From NCBI GenBank assembly GCA_049334165.1, contig JBEGHD010000009.1: a stretch of DNA of 64,000 nt; one strand, written 5' to 3'. Shown one piece after another: positions 14,761 through 24,439 of the stretch. Source of the stretch: JBEGHD01 sp049334165. Its GTDB lineage: Bacteria; Bacteroidota; Bacteroidia; Flavobacteriales_D; Sanyastnellaceae. Within the stretch, counting starts at the first letter, position 1. Every line of letters starts with the position of its first letter. Below the pieces are notes generated by a model. It ran no database searches and had not been told where the DNA came from. It saw only the letters and a list, made by a program, of their open reading frames with translations. The position numbers were made by a program, and so were the translations under genes.

Positions 14761-16410
14761 ATGTCTGAGTCTTCTCCGGGAAAGTCATTCGACCGAAGTG
14801 GTCCTGGCTACTCACTTCCAAACTTTGCATACAGTTATAAAATTCTTGAAGAAATTCCTCTTGCAGTCTACATCTGCAACAGACAGGGGAAAATCACTTT
14901 CTACAACAGCGCAGCTCTTCATCTTTGGGGACGCACGCCAGACCTGGACTCGGAATATTGGAGCGGAGCTTATCGAGAATTCGATATAGAAGGCTCGGAA
15001 ATCACAGTCGCCCAACACCAAAAATGGTCGAGCTTTGAAGACAATCGTGCCTTTAGAGCCCTGGAAATGGAAATCGAACGCCCCAGTGGTGTTAAGAAAA
15101 ACGTACTACTTCACATAAAGCCCATCTACAGCACCCTCGGGAAAGTAAAAGAGACACTGCACATTCTTGCAGACATCTCTGACAAAGAACAGAAAGAACA
15201 AGAACTGCGACAGAGCGAAAACAGCTACCGGCTTTTCTCTGAAGTATTGGAGCAGCTTGTAGAAGAAAGAACACACAGCTTAAAACTTAGCGAAGAACGC
15301 TATCACAAAATGGTAGATGAAGTAAAAGATTACGCCATCATCATGCTCGATGTGGAAGGAAGAGTTGTGAACTGGAATAAGGGTGCAGAAGATATTAAGG
15401 GCTACACTGAAAAAGAGATTATCGGTGAGAACTTTAAAAAGTTCTATACCAGAGAAGACATTGAGCATGGTCTCCCTAACAAACTGCTCGAAAAAGCAAA
15501 GAAGGAAGGACGCTCTACGGACGAGGGCTGGCGCGTGAAAAAGGACGGCTCCACATTTTGGGGAAGCGTAGTGATCACTGCACTCCACAATGACGAGAAC
15601 GAAATCATCGGTTTCACTAAAGTGAGCCGAGACCTCACAGAGCGAAAACTGGCGCAAGACCAGATGCAGAAATACGCTGTGGACATTGAGCTGAGGAACA
15701 AACAACTGGAAGAGTTTGCGTTTGTGGCATCGCACGATTTGCAGGAACCTCTGAGAAAGATCAGAATGTTTTCTGACCTGCTTGAAAAGGATATTCAGGA
15801 CGAAGAAAGAGCAAGACGTAGCCTTAAAAAAATTCAGAAGTCAGCTACCCGAATGACCAACCTCATCAAAGATGTTCTTGAGTATTCTCAACTATCTCAA
15901 ACGGCTGACTTTGTTCCTGTAAACCTTGAAGAAACACTCGACCAGGTGAAGGACGACCTCGAAGTTCTCATTGAGGAAAAAAATGCCACAATCGAGCACA
16001 GTGAGCTGCCGGAAATTGCGGCTATTCCGATCCAAATGCATCAGCTATTTTCTAATCTAATCGGCAACTCCCTGAAGTTTTGCGATGAACAACCGCACAT
16101 AAAAATCGAATGCACCTTGCTCAACTCGAAATGCTCAGATAAATTTCCAGATACATTTCACAAGACAGACTACTGGGAAATAGACATTTCGGACAACGGA
16201 CCAGGTTTTGACCCACAGTATCAGGATAAGGTTTTTGAGCTTTTCAAGAGATTAGACAAAGAACAGGAAGGCACTGGAATCGGACTTTCTCTCTGCAAAA
16301 AAATTGTCGACAATCATTTTGGAACCATCGAGGTGGATAGCCAACCTGGTGAAGGAGCAACTTTTAAAATCTGCCTACCTCTGAATGCGGAAGCTCTCCG
16401 CGATGATTGA
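14761..16410 (+). CDS. PAS-domain sensor histidine kinase
   Basis: A 549-residue soluble histidine kinase. Two PAS domains (about 25-140 and 180-295, the second with VVNWNKGAEDIKGY and a PAC end IIGFTKVSRDLTERK) are followed by a HisKA domain with phospho-acceptor H325 (VASHDLQEPLRK) and an HATPase domain (SNLIGNSLKF, ISDNGPGF, GTGIGLSLC). No transmembrane segment or signal peptide is seen, so it senses a cytoplasmic cue, perhaps redox or a ligand; the cofactor cannot be read. Its kinase core resembles that of the fusion kinase upstream. It is the third gene of the signalling cluster and ends 8 bp from a convergent gene. Confidence 0.92.
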   Translation: MSESSPGKSFDRSGPGYSLPNFAYSYKILEEIPLAVYICNRQGKITFYNSAALHLWGRTPDLDSEYWSGAYREFDIEGSEITVAQHQKWSSFEDNRAFRALEMEIERPSGVKKNVLLHIKPIYSTLGKVKETLHILADISDKEQKEQELRQSENSYRLFSEVLEQLVEERTHSLKLSEERYHKMVDEVKDYAIIMLDVEGRVVNWNKGAEDIKGYTEKEIIGENFKKFYTREDIEHGLPNKLLEKAKKEGRSTDEGWRVKKDGSTFWGSVVITALHNDENEIIGFTKVSRDLTERKLAQDQMQKYAVDIELRNKQLEEFAFVASHDLQEPLRKIRMFSDLLEKDIQDEERARRSLKKIQKSATRMTNLIKDVLEYSQLSQTADFVPVNLEETLDQVKDDLEVLIEEKNATIEHSELPEIAAIPIQMHQLFSNLIGNSLKFCDEQPHIKIECTLLNSKCSDKFPDTFHKTDYWEIDISDNGPGFDPQYQDKVFELFKRLDKEQEGTGIGLSLCKKIVDNHFGTIEVDSQPGEGATFKICLPLNAEALRDD

Positions 16411-16418
16411 TACCGAGG

Positions 16419-18200
16419 TCAGGGACCACCGTTTTCACCTTCCACTTCTTCGATGTAAACCCTAAATAGAGCCAGGTTATCGATGCCCAGATGTTCCACA
16501 GTTCTTTCGTTCCATTTGCGCATTCCTTGTTTATTTAAACCTCTTTCAACATCCTTCAGAAAAGTGCTCGTCATTCGATTTATCATTTCCAGCCTGTCGA
16601 AATAAACTTTGGCCATCTCACCTTCCGAACTGCACTTTTTTAGCTGCTCATTGAGAATTCTGCGCTCGATTTCAATCTGATCGAAATAAAGATTGATGAA
16701 AGCGCGCGCTGTATCGTCCATTGGAAAGTGGTAGTAACTGGCGTACGGATCCATTATAGTACTTGTGAGAAAATGCAGTGAGTCGTCAATTTGATTTACA
16801 TCGAGAAAAATTTGTGCCCAAAGGTGGTATCTCTCCGCTGGAGGTTTTTTAGCCAGTTCATAGAGTTCTGCTTTGTCATACTCCTGCTCTCTAAACACAA
16901 TTCGCTTTCCAGACCAGTGAACGTAGGGCTGCTGCAAAAAGCCTTTTTCTCCAAAGGCCGACCGTACAAACATTTCTCTGTTACTAACCGTGGATGGGTC
17001 GTTGGCAAACTGATTGTTTTTGTCTTGTAAGTCATTCAATTTAAACTCATCAAAATTCTCCCAGAAATAAGCATTGTAGGGAATGGCATTTATCTTTCTG
17101 TAGTCGCTAATATCCGGGTTGGAGAAGTGAAAAAATGGCAATTCAAATCTTCTTTCATAATCGTAGGCATAGAGGACTGCTCGCGTGGAAATGTCATCAA
17201 TTGAACCATCGCGGTGTTTGTAACGTAGATCGTAGTTGAAATCCAGTGATTTTAAGTACATCTCTCCATCAATTCGCTGATAGGTTTTTGATAACTCCAT
17301 TCCTACTTTCAGCAGTGAATCTGAAGGCCAAATGGGGACAAAGGGATAATTGGCCACATTGTCAGCACTAAGCTCAAGTTTGATTATATCCTTTCGCAAT
17401 GAATCAATCCACACTTTTCCAGAAAAATGTGAGCGCTCGTCTTCCAGAGGTTCGAAAGAAATCACATAAACCACATCCCCCTTTTCGTCCTTGTATTTCG
17501 AAAAAAGATTGAGATCATAGCTTTTCTTCAACTCGCGGTGGCGGAGCTCTAAAGGATTGAAAGGGAAATAGTCACTCCCATTAATTGCGCTGTACATGCA
17601 CAGCACCTTGCTCGGTTCTGTCGAAATGAAATACTTTTTCTCGAACGAAGCCAGAGCAATTCGTCCATTTTTTAGATTTAGTTTATCGACATCGTATCCT
17701 GCAAACTCTCCGTTGTAGTAGCATTCGAGGAGTTCGACTTGTTTATCTCTCGTGTTGCTTTGCAGCGAAAAGTACGTTTTGGCTATTTTCCTTTCATTGG
17801 TTCCCGTCTTCTTTGCCTCCCTAATCAAATCATACAAATAACTGTCATCAGCTGAGATGATTACCTCACCCACAAGCTCAGCCCTTTGAGTGAGCGCAAC
17901 AAAATTTGACTCAAAGATTTGTGAAGCTTCGACCTTTCGATTTTCATAGCCAACAAATGAGAAATAGATAATATCATCCTTTCGAACATCATTGAGCCTA
18001 AAAACACCCGTCTCATCAGTCACTGTTCCTTTCCCGTTTCTCAGGTTGACCACCGTGGCGTAAGTTAGTGGTTCGCTTGTTTCCGAATCAACCACTACAG
18101 ACCTGAGTGTTTCTCCCTGCTGAGCAAAAGACTGAAAAACAAACATTAAGAGCAGAGAGAGAAGCGCTACTCGAGACAGCATTGAAGTTTGTAAAACCAT
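16419..18200 (-). CDS. Secreted protein with carboxypeptidase-regulatory-like domain
   Basis: About 593 residues. A signal peptide (VALLSLLLMFVFQSFAQ) precedes a CarboxypepD_reg-like beta-sandwich (residues about 35-110: SETSEPLTYATVVNLRNGKGTVTDE and FSFVGYENRK), the module also found at the N-terminus of SusC-type transporters. No beta-barrel or TonB plug follows, and the remaining 480 residues are mixed alpha/beta and not recognised. It is probably periplasmic or outer-membrane associated. ATG 18200 is preferred over TTG 18224; ATG 18182 would also leave a complete signal peptide. It converges on the PAS kinase with an 8-bp gap and is divergent from a small gene at 18370. Confidence 0.65.
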   Translation of the reverse strand: MVLQTSMLSRVALLSLLLMFVFQSFAQQGETLRSVVVDSETSEPLTYATVVNLRNGKGTVTDETGVFRLNDVRKDDIIYFSFVGYENRKVEASQIFESNFVALTQRAELVGEVIISADDSYLYDLIREAKKTGTNERKIAKTYFSLQSNTRDKQVELLECYYNGEFAGYDVDKLNLKNGRIALASFEKKYFISTEPSKVLCMYSAINGSDYFPFNPLELRHRELKKSYDLNLFSKYKDEKGDVVYVISFEPLEDERSHFSGKVWIDSLRKDIIKLELSADNVANYPFVPIWPSDSLLKVGMELSKTYQRIDGEMYLKSLDFNYDLRYKHRDGSIDDISTRAVLYAYDYERRFELPFFHFSNPDISDYRKINAIPYNAYFWENFDEFKLNDLQDKNNQFANDPSTVSNREMFVRSAFGEKGFLQQPYVHWSGKRIVFREQEYDKAELYELAKKPPAERYHLWAQIFLDVNQIDDSLHFLTSTIMDPYASYYHFPMDDTARAFINLYFDQIEIERRILNEQLKKCSSEGEMAKVYFDRLEMINRMTSTFLKDVERGLNKQGMRKWNERTVEHLGIDNLALFRVYIEEVEGENGGP

Positions 18201-18309
18201 AGGAAAGGCATTTGTGCGCTTCAATTTAAACTGCTTTTCAATAAGATCAAGTCAAAAAACGAAGTAAACAACTTCAAAAAACACAGTTCTTTGATGATCT
18301 GAAGATTCT

Positions 18310-18331
18310 GTTTGAAAAGGACTATTCAAAC
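18310..18331. promoter_or_regulatory. Inverted repeat GTTTGAA-8 bp-TTCAAAC in divergent intergenic region
   Basis: Arms 18310-18316 and 18325-18331 are perfect 7-bp reverse complements with an 8-bp spacer, so centres are about 1.5 helical turns apart. It lies between the divergent genes starting at 18200 and 18370, the usual place for a shared operator. No T-run follows, which argues against a terminator. Confidence 0.35.
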
Positions 18332-18369
18332 AATTCAGAACGAAGTTTGATTTATATGAAAACCAGGTT

Positions 18370-18606
18370 ATGACTGATTACACAATAATTTACAAGGACG
18401 GCAAAACAGAGCAACTCGAGTGTGCCGGCAAAAAGGAGCTAATTGAGATTCTATTCGATGGCCAGGAAAAATCATTTAAAGACAAGGTATCTTCCTTGAA
18501 ATGGAGCACCATTTCGATGCGCTACATAGAAGATGTCGAAACCGGAAAGATCGATTCTGAAATAACCAGTGCTGATGTAAACCCTTACGGTTGGCGTGAT
18601 CATTAA
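18370..18606 (+). CDS. Small hypothetical protein, 78 residues
   Basis: A 78-residue soluble, acidic protein (MTDYTIIYKDGKTEQLEC at the start) with no signal peptide or membrane segment and no recognised motif. An ATG start, regular codon use and its own intergenic space support a real gene. It is followed after 73 bp by the NmrA-type gene on the same strand. It may be a small alpha/beta domain, but no function is proposed. Confidence 0.55.
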   Translation: MTDYTIIYKDGKTEQLECAGKKELIEILFDGQEKSFKDKVSSLKWSTISMRYIEDVETGKIDSEITSADVNPYGWRDH

Positions 18607-18679
18607 ATTCTCGCAAAGGCTTTCGATTCTACAACTATCTTTACCCTGAGATAAAATTGTTATTAGAATTCTGGAGACT

Positions 18680-19558
18680 ATGAAAAACAAGAATGCCTTA
18701 ATTCTTGGAGCCACGGGAAATGTAGGTAGCGAAGTGATTAAGTCACTGCTTGAATTGAAATCAGAAATTCAGGTGATCGCAGCTGTGAGAGACATTGAAA
18801 AGAGCAGAGAACAATTTGATGAAAACCCGAGGCTAGATTTTGTCCGCTTCGATTTTGATGATCAGGAAACTTTTGAGACTGCTCTCAAAGGAGTCGATGT
18901 TGTTTTTGTTCTTCGTCCACCACACATTAGCGATGTAAACCGAGTGTTTGCACCACTGATTGACATCATCAGTAAAGTTGGTTCTGGCATTGTTTTTTTG
19001 TCAGTGCAGGGAGTAGAGAAAAGCAGCATTATCCCGCACTACAAAATTGAGAAGCTGATAAGGGAGGCTGATATTCCGTACGTCTTTGTTAGGCCGAGCT
19101 ACTTTATGCAGAATCTCAGTACAACTCTTCTCAGAGATATTCAGGAGAAAAAGAAAATAATTTTACCCGCTGGCCATGCAAAATTTCTCTGGGTTGACAC
19201 TGCAGATATCGGTAGAGCGAGTGCCGTGCTCATCGATGAGTTTGACAGGTATAAAAACCGGGCATTCGAAATCACAGGTACCGAAAAGCTCAATTTCCAT
19301 GAAGTTTGTCAGCTGCTGACTGAAGAAACGGGAAGTCGAATAGATTACACACCAGTTAATCCGCTTCGGTTTTATGCGATCAAAAGTAAGGAAGGAATGA
19401 AAAGTGGTTTCATCCTGGTAATGATCATGCTTCATTTTTTACCGAGATTTCAAAAGGAGCCCGCAGTAAGTACCAGCGTTTTTGACCTGACAGGCAGAAA
19501 GCCCAATCACCTGCGAGAATTTATACAGAGAGAAAAGGCTATTTTTAAGGTCTCTTAA
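18680..19558 (+). CDS. NmrA-family NAD(P)-binding protein
   Basis: A 292-residue atypical short-chain dehydrogenase of the NmrA/QOR2 type. The Rossmann motif is at the N-terminus (LILGATGNVGSEV, residues 7-19), followed by the usual VIAAVRD strand and a YFMQN motif in mid-protein (RPSYFMQNL). The classical YxxxK catalytic pair is missing, as in NmrA-like proteins, so it may act as a redox sensor or as a quinone reductase; which one is open. It starts 73 bp after the small gene and ends 10 bp before the GyrI-like gene, so the last two are probably co-transcribed. Confidence 0.8.
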   Translation: MKNKNALILGATGNVGSEVIKSLLELKSEIQVIAAVRDIEKSREQFDENPRLDFVRFDFDDQETFETALKGVDVVFVLRPPHISDVNRVFAPLIDIISKVGSGIVFLSVQGVEKSSIIPHYKIEKLIREADIPYVFVRPSYFMQNLSTTLLRDIQEKKKIILPAGHAKFLWVDTADIGRASAVLIDEFDRYKNRAFEITGTEKLNFHEVCQLLTEETGSRIDYTPVNPLRFYAIKSKEGMKSGFILVMIMLHFLPRFQKEPAVSTSVFDLTGRKPNHLREFIQREKAIFKVS

Positions 19559-19568
19559 ATTCATCGTG

Positions 19569-20051
19569 ATGCCCAACCCCGAGATCGTATTCCTAAAAAA
19601 GAGAAAGCTCGTTGGAATAAATATAGAAACTTCTTTTGGCGAGGATCGGACGGCCGAACTTTGGAGTAGTTTCATGCCCAGGAAAAAAGAAATTGAAAAT
19701 CGCGTGGGTAACGAGTTAATATCCCTTCAGCACTACCCTGCTGATTTTGACTTCCAGCCTCAAACCAAATTCACTAAGTGGGCGCTGGTGAAGGTTTCAA
19801 ATTTCGATTCAGTTCCCGAAGGGATGAAAACTTTTGAATTGCCCGAAGGCTTGTACGCGACTTACCTTCATAAAGGAACAGCCAGAGAGTTTCAGAGTAA
19901 TATTATTGAAATTTATACCAAATGGTTGCCAGCGTCAAAGTACGAACTTGACGATCGTCCGCATTTCGAAGTGCTCGGCAAAAACTACAAGGGCTACAAT
20001 GCCCCAGATTCGGAAGAAGAAGTTTGGATACCGGTGAGGGAGAAGGAATAG
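19569..20051 (+). CDS. GyrI-like/effector-binding domain protein
   Basis: A 160-residue stand-alone GyrI-like domain, the small-molecule-binding fold also seen in Rob and BmrR C-termini and in the E. coli gyrase inhibitor GyrI. Supporting segments are ELWSSFMPRKKEI, FELPEGLYATYLHKG and a C-terminal FEVLGKNYKG followed by EEEVWIPVRE, the EVWIPI-like end with the family's conserved Glu and Trp. There is no DNA-binding domain. ATG 19569 is preferred to GTG 19566. It converges with the large T9SS gene 39 bp downstream. Confidence 0.75.
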   Translation: MPNPEIVFLKKRKLVGINIETSFGEDRTAELWSSFMPRKKEIENRVGNELISLQHYPADFDFQPQTKFTKWALVKVSNFDSVPEGMKTFELPEGLYATYLHKGTAREFQSNIIEIYTKWLPASKYELDDRPHFEVLGKNYKGYNAPDSEEEVWIPVREKE

Positions 20052-20089
20052 ACTTGATTGATACAACTCAGTATAGTCGTCTTCATATT

Positions 20090-22972
20090 TCATCTCACCA
20101 CAGTAACGTGCCCTCGAACAGTCTCCACCTCGGTGGAAGATTTTTTACTGTACTGAAGGACGTACTGAAAAGTGTCGTTCTGATTGAAGTAGTCTCCGCC
20201 CCGGTTGGAACCGTCCCAAAGCGCTTCAGGATCTTTAGAATCGAACACTTTCTGTCCCCAGCGATTGAAAATCATCAGGTGATACTCATCTAGTGGACAG
20301 TAAATGACCGGCCTGAAGAACTCATTGTTTCCATCTGAATTGGGCGTAAACGAATTCGGGATGAACACAGGTTCTGAACAAGGGCAGGTTCCTTCGTATT
20401 TCACCTCAATAGTTTCTCTGAACGTACACTCAAACATCTCAAATGCGAGCTCATAATTTCCACCCTGGGTGATGCTGAAGCTAGACGATTCGGCAAAGCC
20501 ATCCCAAATGGGATTCAGCGAATCGCTCACGGACAAAACCAACGTGTCGCCATCGCAAATGGCGTAGTGCGTGTCGAAGTCGAGCGTGTCTTTAGTGTAG
20601 TCCACATCGAAATTGACAGAGAAAGAGCAGCCATAGTAGATGTACTGAACCTGATGATTCCCTGCATAGACCTCTACTTCACTTTCAGTGGTTTCCAATC
20701 CGTTCACCCAAACTTGTCCGGCAAAACCTGGTGTCTCCACTATGTAAGTCGTTCCTGGACACACTTCCTGATCTTCCACTCCGTACTCTGGAGACTGGAT
20801 GAGTTCAACCTGAACCGAATCGATCAGGAGACAACCTTGTTCAGAGACCTCCACTACGTAAGTTCCCGCCTCTTCCACTTCTATTTCGCTTCCGGTTTCG
20901 CCAATGTTCCAACTTCCATCCATCTCCGGATCAATTAAACCAACCTCTACAGAGCTCCCATCACAAATGGTCAGTTCCGTAGGATCAATCAGGTTTTGAG
21001 TGGCCAGGGAAATTTCGAACTCGTAGTCAAAAGTGCAGTCTTCAATAGTTACTTCCAACCAGTGCAATCCGGTTGCTGAATAATAAGACTGTGGCTCATC
21101 ACCACCGTTGTTCCACTCGAAGTTGTAACCCGGATCCAATTCGGAGTTCACCAAAATTGAATCAGCCGGACTGCACAATAACAGGGCGTTGCCAAGATCC
21201 ACTTCGGGTTCTTCGATGACCTCAATCTCAATAGAGTCCTGGGCAAAACAAGAATCGATTTCGGCCTCAACCCAGTAACTGCCCGACTCAGAAAGACTGG
21301 GATCAAAATTTTCACCACTCATCCACTCCAGTGAATTGTAATTTCCCTGTGGTACTATCTCATATTCCTCACCTTCACAGAGAAACTGATCTGGTCCAAG
21401 ATCTATCGTTGGTGTGGTGATGCTGACAAAAATGCTATCCGTGAATACGGATCCGTTGATTTCTGCATCTACCCAGTACCAACCTTCAGCATCAGGAACG
21501 ATTTCAGGAGTAGTTTCATTAGTAGACCAGAGGTAGTTGTCGAAATCCAGATCCACAGTTTCGATAGTGTCTGGCGCGTTAAAACAAATGTCTATTGAAT
21601 CAGGCTCAATAACATTCACTTCGCTGACACATAAGCTTGAATTTAGTACCGTGTCCTGGGCATAGCTACCCACTACAAAGTTTGTGAAGTTGAAGGCCGG
21701 CTCCAGGTCAATCTCGTTGTTGAGCACGTTGATATCCACTGCCTGGCAGGTAGGCTCAAATTCGCCACAAGTATTTTCCTGATTTGGACCAACGTGAGTA
21801 ACGCGAATTTCAGAGTTTCCACTGCCATCACCTGCAAAGGTCGTATAGCCAACCTGCACTAATTCTCCAGTGGATTCGATGATTAGATTTTCTCGTTCAG
21901 GGTAAACGTAATCATCCGAAGAATCATTGATAGCTTTTTTCCAGAGCAAGTCGCCATCGATGAGATCAAATGACATCACAACAATGTGGTTGGGTTGATC
22001 GGCAAAACCATCGGCATAGCCACTGATAACAATCTTGTTGTTGATATACTTCATATCCACAGGTGTTTCATCACCTGCCATCAAAATCTCTTTTGCCCAA
22101 ATCGTCTCTCCATCTTCATCAACCCGCACCAAAATAAAATTTCTCTCACCCGAATTTTCTGCTCCTGTTGCTCCAAAAACGACATACGAATTAGGCGCTG
22201 TCATAATTGTTTTTGGTGTGAAGTTCGATCCGTACTCCAGTTTTCTGAGCCAGTCAGGAGTACCGTCCAGACTATACCTTCCAATTCCTGCGGCAAAATC
22301 AACTCCAACATGATCGCTAGTCATTTTCCCGGTTGAGATAAGGCTCTGACTGCCTCCGTTGCTCAAGGTAGAAATGCTTTGCAACATCGAGGTACCGTAG
22401 GACCTTGACCAATTAGTACTGCCGTTTAATCCTGTTTGAATAATGAAATAGTCACTCCAGTCTTCATTAATACCCTGATAGGCCAACCCTCCGAGATAAA
22501 GCGCATCGTCAATTCTCGTCATGGTAATTCCTTTCTCCGAAACAGCGCCATCCGTTGTAGCCGTGTATCGATTCGAAAACACCACTTCTCCCTGCTGATT
22601 GATTCGAATTAAGTACGCACCAGACCAGGTATTACTGGCACTTGCTGAAGTCGATTGCCCGATAACAAAAATCCCACCTTCTCCGTCTGTAACCGCACTC
22701 CTGGCCGTTTCGATGTTTCCATTTACTCCAAAAAACTTACTCCATAGAAGCTCTCCCTCGGGCGAGTGTTTGATCACTAAAATATCTTCGTCAGTTTCAT
22801 TAAATGCTGAACCAACAATGAAAACTTCGTTATCCAGGTTTTTGATGACCGAGGCAATTTCGAAGGTTCCATTGCCACCGTATCCAAAGGTTCCGATGAT
22901 TTGAGAAAAACCGCTAAAGCTAAACAATGATGCCGCGATGAATATCAGCAACCTGACAGCCTGGTTGTACAT
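20090..22972 (-). CDS. T9SS type B sorting domain (gliding-motility-associated C-terminal) protein
   Basis: About 960 residues. A signal peptide (LLIFIAASLFSFSGFSQ) is followed by a beta-propeller-like section with repeated strand/Gly-Asp blocks (VIGQSTSASA, GAENSGERNFILVRVDEDGE), several Ig/PKD-like beta domains with conserved Cys and DSIxV endings (LCEGEEYEIVPQG, CDGDTLVLSV), and the CHU_C/type B sorting domain at the C-terminus (VFIPNSFTPNSDGNNEFF, YHLMIFNRWGQKVFDS). Such proteins are exported by Sec, then by T9SS. ATG 22972 is chosen over GTG 23047 because it places the signal peptide at the N-terminus. It opens the T9SS-rich region. Confidence 0.9.
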   Translation of the reverse strand: MYNQAVRLLIFIAASLFSFSGFSQIIGTFGYGGNGTFEIASVIKNLDNEVFIVGSAFNETDEDILVIKHSPEGELLWSKFFGVNGNIETARSAVTDGEGGIFVIGQSTSASASNTWSGAYLIRINQQGEVVFSNRYTATTDGAVSEKGITMTRIDDALYLGGLAYQGINEDWSDYFIIQTGLNGSTNWSRSYGTSMLQSISTLSNGGSQSLISTGKMTSDHVGVDFAAGIGRYSLDGTPDWLRKLEYGSNFTPKTIMTAPNSYVVFGATGAENSGERNFILVRVDEDGETIWAKEILMAGDETPVDMKYINNKIVISGYADGFADQPNHIVVMSFDLIDGDLLWKKAINDSSDDYVYPERENLIIESTGELVQVGYTTFAGDGSGNSEIRVTHVGPNQENTCGEFEPTCQAVDINVLNNEIDLEPAFNFTNFVVGSYAQDTVLNSSLCVSEVNVIEPDSIDICFNAPDTIETVDLDFDNYLWSTNETTPEIVPDAEGWYWVDAEINGSVFTDSIFVSITTPTIDLGPDQFLCEGEEYEIVPQGNYNSLEWMSGENFDPSLSESGSYWVEAEIDSCFAQDSIEIEVIEEPEVDLGNALLLCSPADSILVNSELDPGYNFEWNNGGDEPQSYYSATGLHWLEVTIEDCTFDYEFEISLATQNLIDPTELTICDGSSVEVGLIDPEMDGSWNIGETGSEIEVEEAGTYVVEVSEQGCLLIDSVQVELIQSPEYGVEDQEVCPGTTYIVETPGFAGQVWVNGLETTESEVEVYAGNHQVQYIYYGCSFSVNFDVDYTKDTLDFDTHYAICDGDTLVLSVSDSLNPIWDGFAESSSFSITQGGNYELAFEMFECTFRETIEVKYEGTCPCSEPVFIPNSFTPNSDGNNEFFRPVIYCPLDEYHLMIFNRWGQKVFDSKDPEALWDGSNRGGDYFNQNDTFQYVLQYSKKSSTEVETVRGHVTVVR

Positions 22973-23243
22973 TCTGCGAGAACTTGCTCCAATCTGTTTT
23001 GCAGATTGAGACCGATCAAACTTATATTTTCCTTTCAATAATCTCACCTAGTGCTGAAGACCAAATTTTTCTATGGGTAGTTGCAGTATACAAGTTAACC
23101 ACAAAAATCACTATAGCACAAATATTTACAGGTGTATCGGAAGGGAAAAGACTTTAATAATTTCAGTTCTATATGGCGTGTAAGCATGACAAAGCCAGAG
23201 AGTGAGTCTCACCAGTAATTACTCAATCTGAAAATTGGGGCCA

Positions 23244-24245
23244 CTAGCGGACTACCAACTTTTCAGACTGACTTGTTGTACCGGTGTGCCAGGTAATGAA
23301 ATACACTCCAGGCTCAAGATTAGAAATATCCAACGATCTCTCTTCTTCGAGTTTTACTTTCATAACGATTTGTCCGAACGAGTTGTAGACTGAAGCCGTC
23401 TGACCTTCGTTTTTCACGTTTCGAAAAGTAATCTGATCACTTGCAGGGTTTGGATAAACCGAAATGTCATTTTGATTAGCTAGTTCGAATTCTGAAACAT
23501 TGACCTCATTTGGATCAATGTAGGTAACCCTTCTCAATTGCGTGAAGCCACCTGTTGAAAAAGATGTGTATGATCCAACCTGAGCTGCTGTGTTTTGGTG
23601 ATACCAAATGAACAAGGTATCTGTATAATCGAAAACCGGAGTTCCCATATACTCATCCGAATAAGTGTAAATAGCTTTTACTCTAACAACATTTTCAATA
23701 TTCAAATCTGGAGTTTGAAGGTTTCCGTAACCATCTACTTCTACTTCAATTTCACCAGATCGATCGAAGACTTGACCGTTGGTGAGGTTTTCAACTGTAG
23801 CTGAGAAAGTCCCGTTATAAGTGTCACCATATTCAAAAGGGAATTGCAGTATCTCTCTTGGATCGTTATAGGTGATACGACCCTGACCTTCAATAAATTG
23901 ACCTTCAAGCGAATAACCATCAGCATCTGCCTTATAATAATTTTGGCTGTCTTGGCCTCCCTGAGAAATATTCTCTACTAGATTGGCATCTGGAAAGTTG
24001 GATCCTTCGTCCTCATCTGCCGGGTTAGTGTATATCGATGGGACAGATAATTCAGGAGTAGTAGTCAAATCCCAAGATTGGTTGGCTCCCTCATTATAAA
24101 TATCTGTCTGACTCATGTCAGTAGAATAATAATAAAGATACTCCTCGCCTTGTGCAGGCACATGATTATCAGAAGTTAGAGGAAACTGTGCGAATGAAGC
24201 AGACGCAAAAATTGAAAGTAATAATGTTAGGTAAGATCTTTTCAT
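23244..24245 (-). CDS. T9SS type A sorting domain secreted protein
   Basis: A 333-residue protein with a clear signal peptide (MKRSYLTLLLSIFASASFAQ), an unassigned beta-rich middle and an approximately 75-residue C-terminal T9SS type A sorting domain (ISVYPNPASDQITF, then SVYNSFGQIV, DISNLEPGVYFITW and a basic SEKLVVR end). ATG 24245 is used; upstream codons to TTG 24329 would bury the signal peptide. It is predicted to be secreted or cell-surface bound. The middle is not recognised. It lies 271 bp from the type B protein and is divergent from the trypsin-like gene. Confidence 0.85.
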   Translation of the reverse strand: MKRSYLTLLLSIFASASFAQFPLTSDNHVPAQGEEYLYYYSTDMSQTDIYNEGANQSWDLTTTPELSVPSIYTNPADEDEGSNFPDANLVENISQGGQDSQNYYKADADGYSLEGQFIEGQGRITYNDPREILQFPFEYGDTYNGTFSATVENLTNGQVFDRSGEIEVEVDGYGNLQTPDLNIENVVRVKAIYTYSDEYMGTPVFDYTDTLFIWYHQNTAAQVGSYTSFSTGGFTQLRRVTYIDPNEVNVSEFELANQNDISVYPNPASDQITFRNVKNEGQTASVYNSFGQIVMKVKLEEERSLDISNLEPGVYFITWHTGTTSQSEKLVVR

Positions 24246-24439
24246 AGCTTGGTTTTGATTAATTAATAAGTGGGACGAATGTAATAAAAATGTTGATAAT
24301 TGGCCAGTATGGATAGCTGGAAGGGACAATAGAATCGATGAATGACCTATTAATCAATCAATAATGCCTTCTCTAAGACTTTACAATAAATCAATTGAAA
24401 ACTCATTTAGTAAGAAGCCTTTTCACGAAAACACCAATA

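Noticed and set aside
16419..18200. TonB-dependent receptor (SusC-like)
   Set aside because: Only the N-terminal regulatory-like domain is present; there is no plug and no 22-strand barrel.
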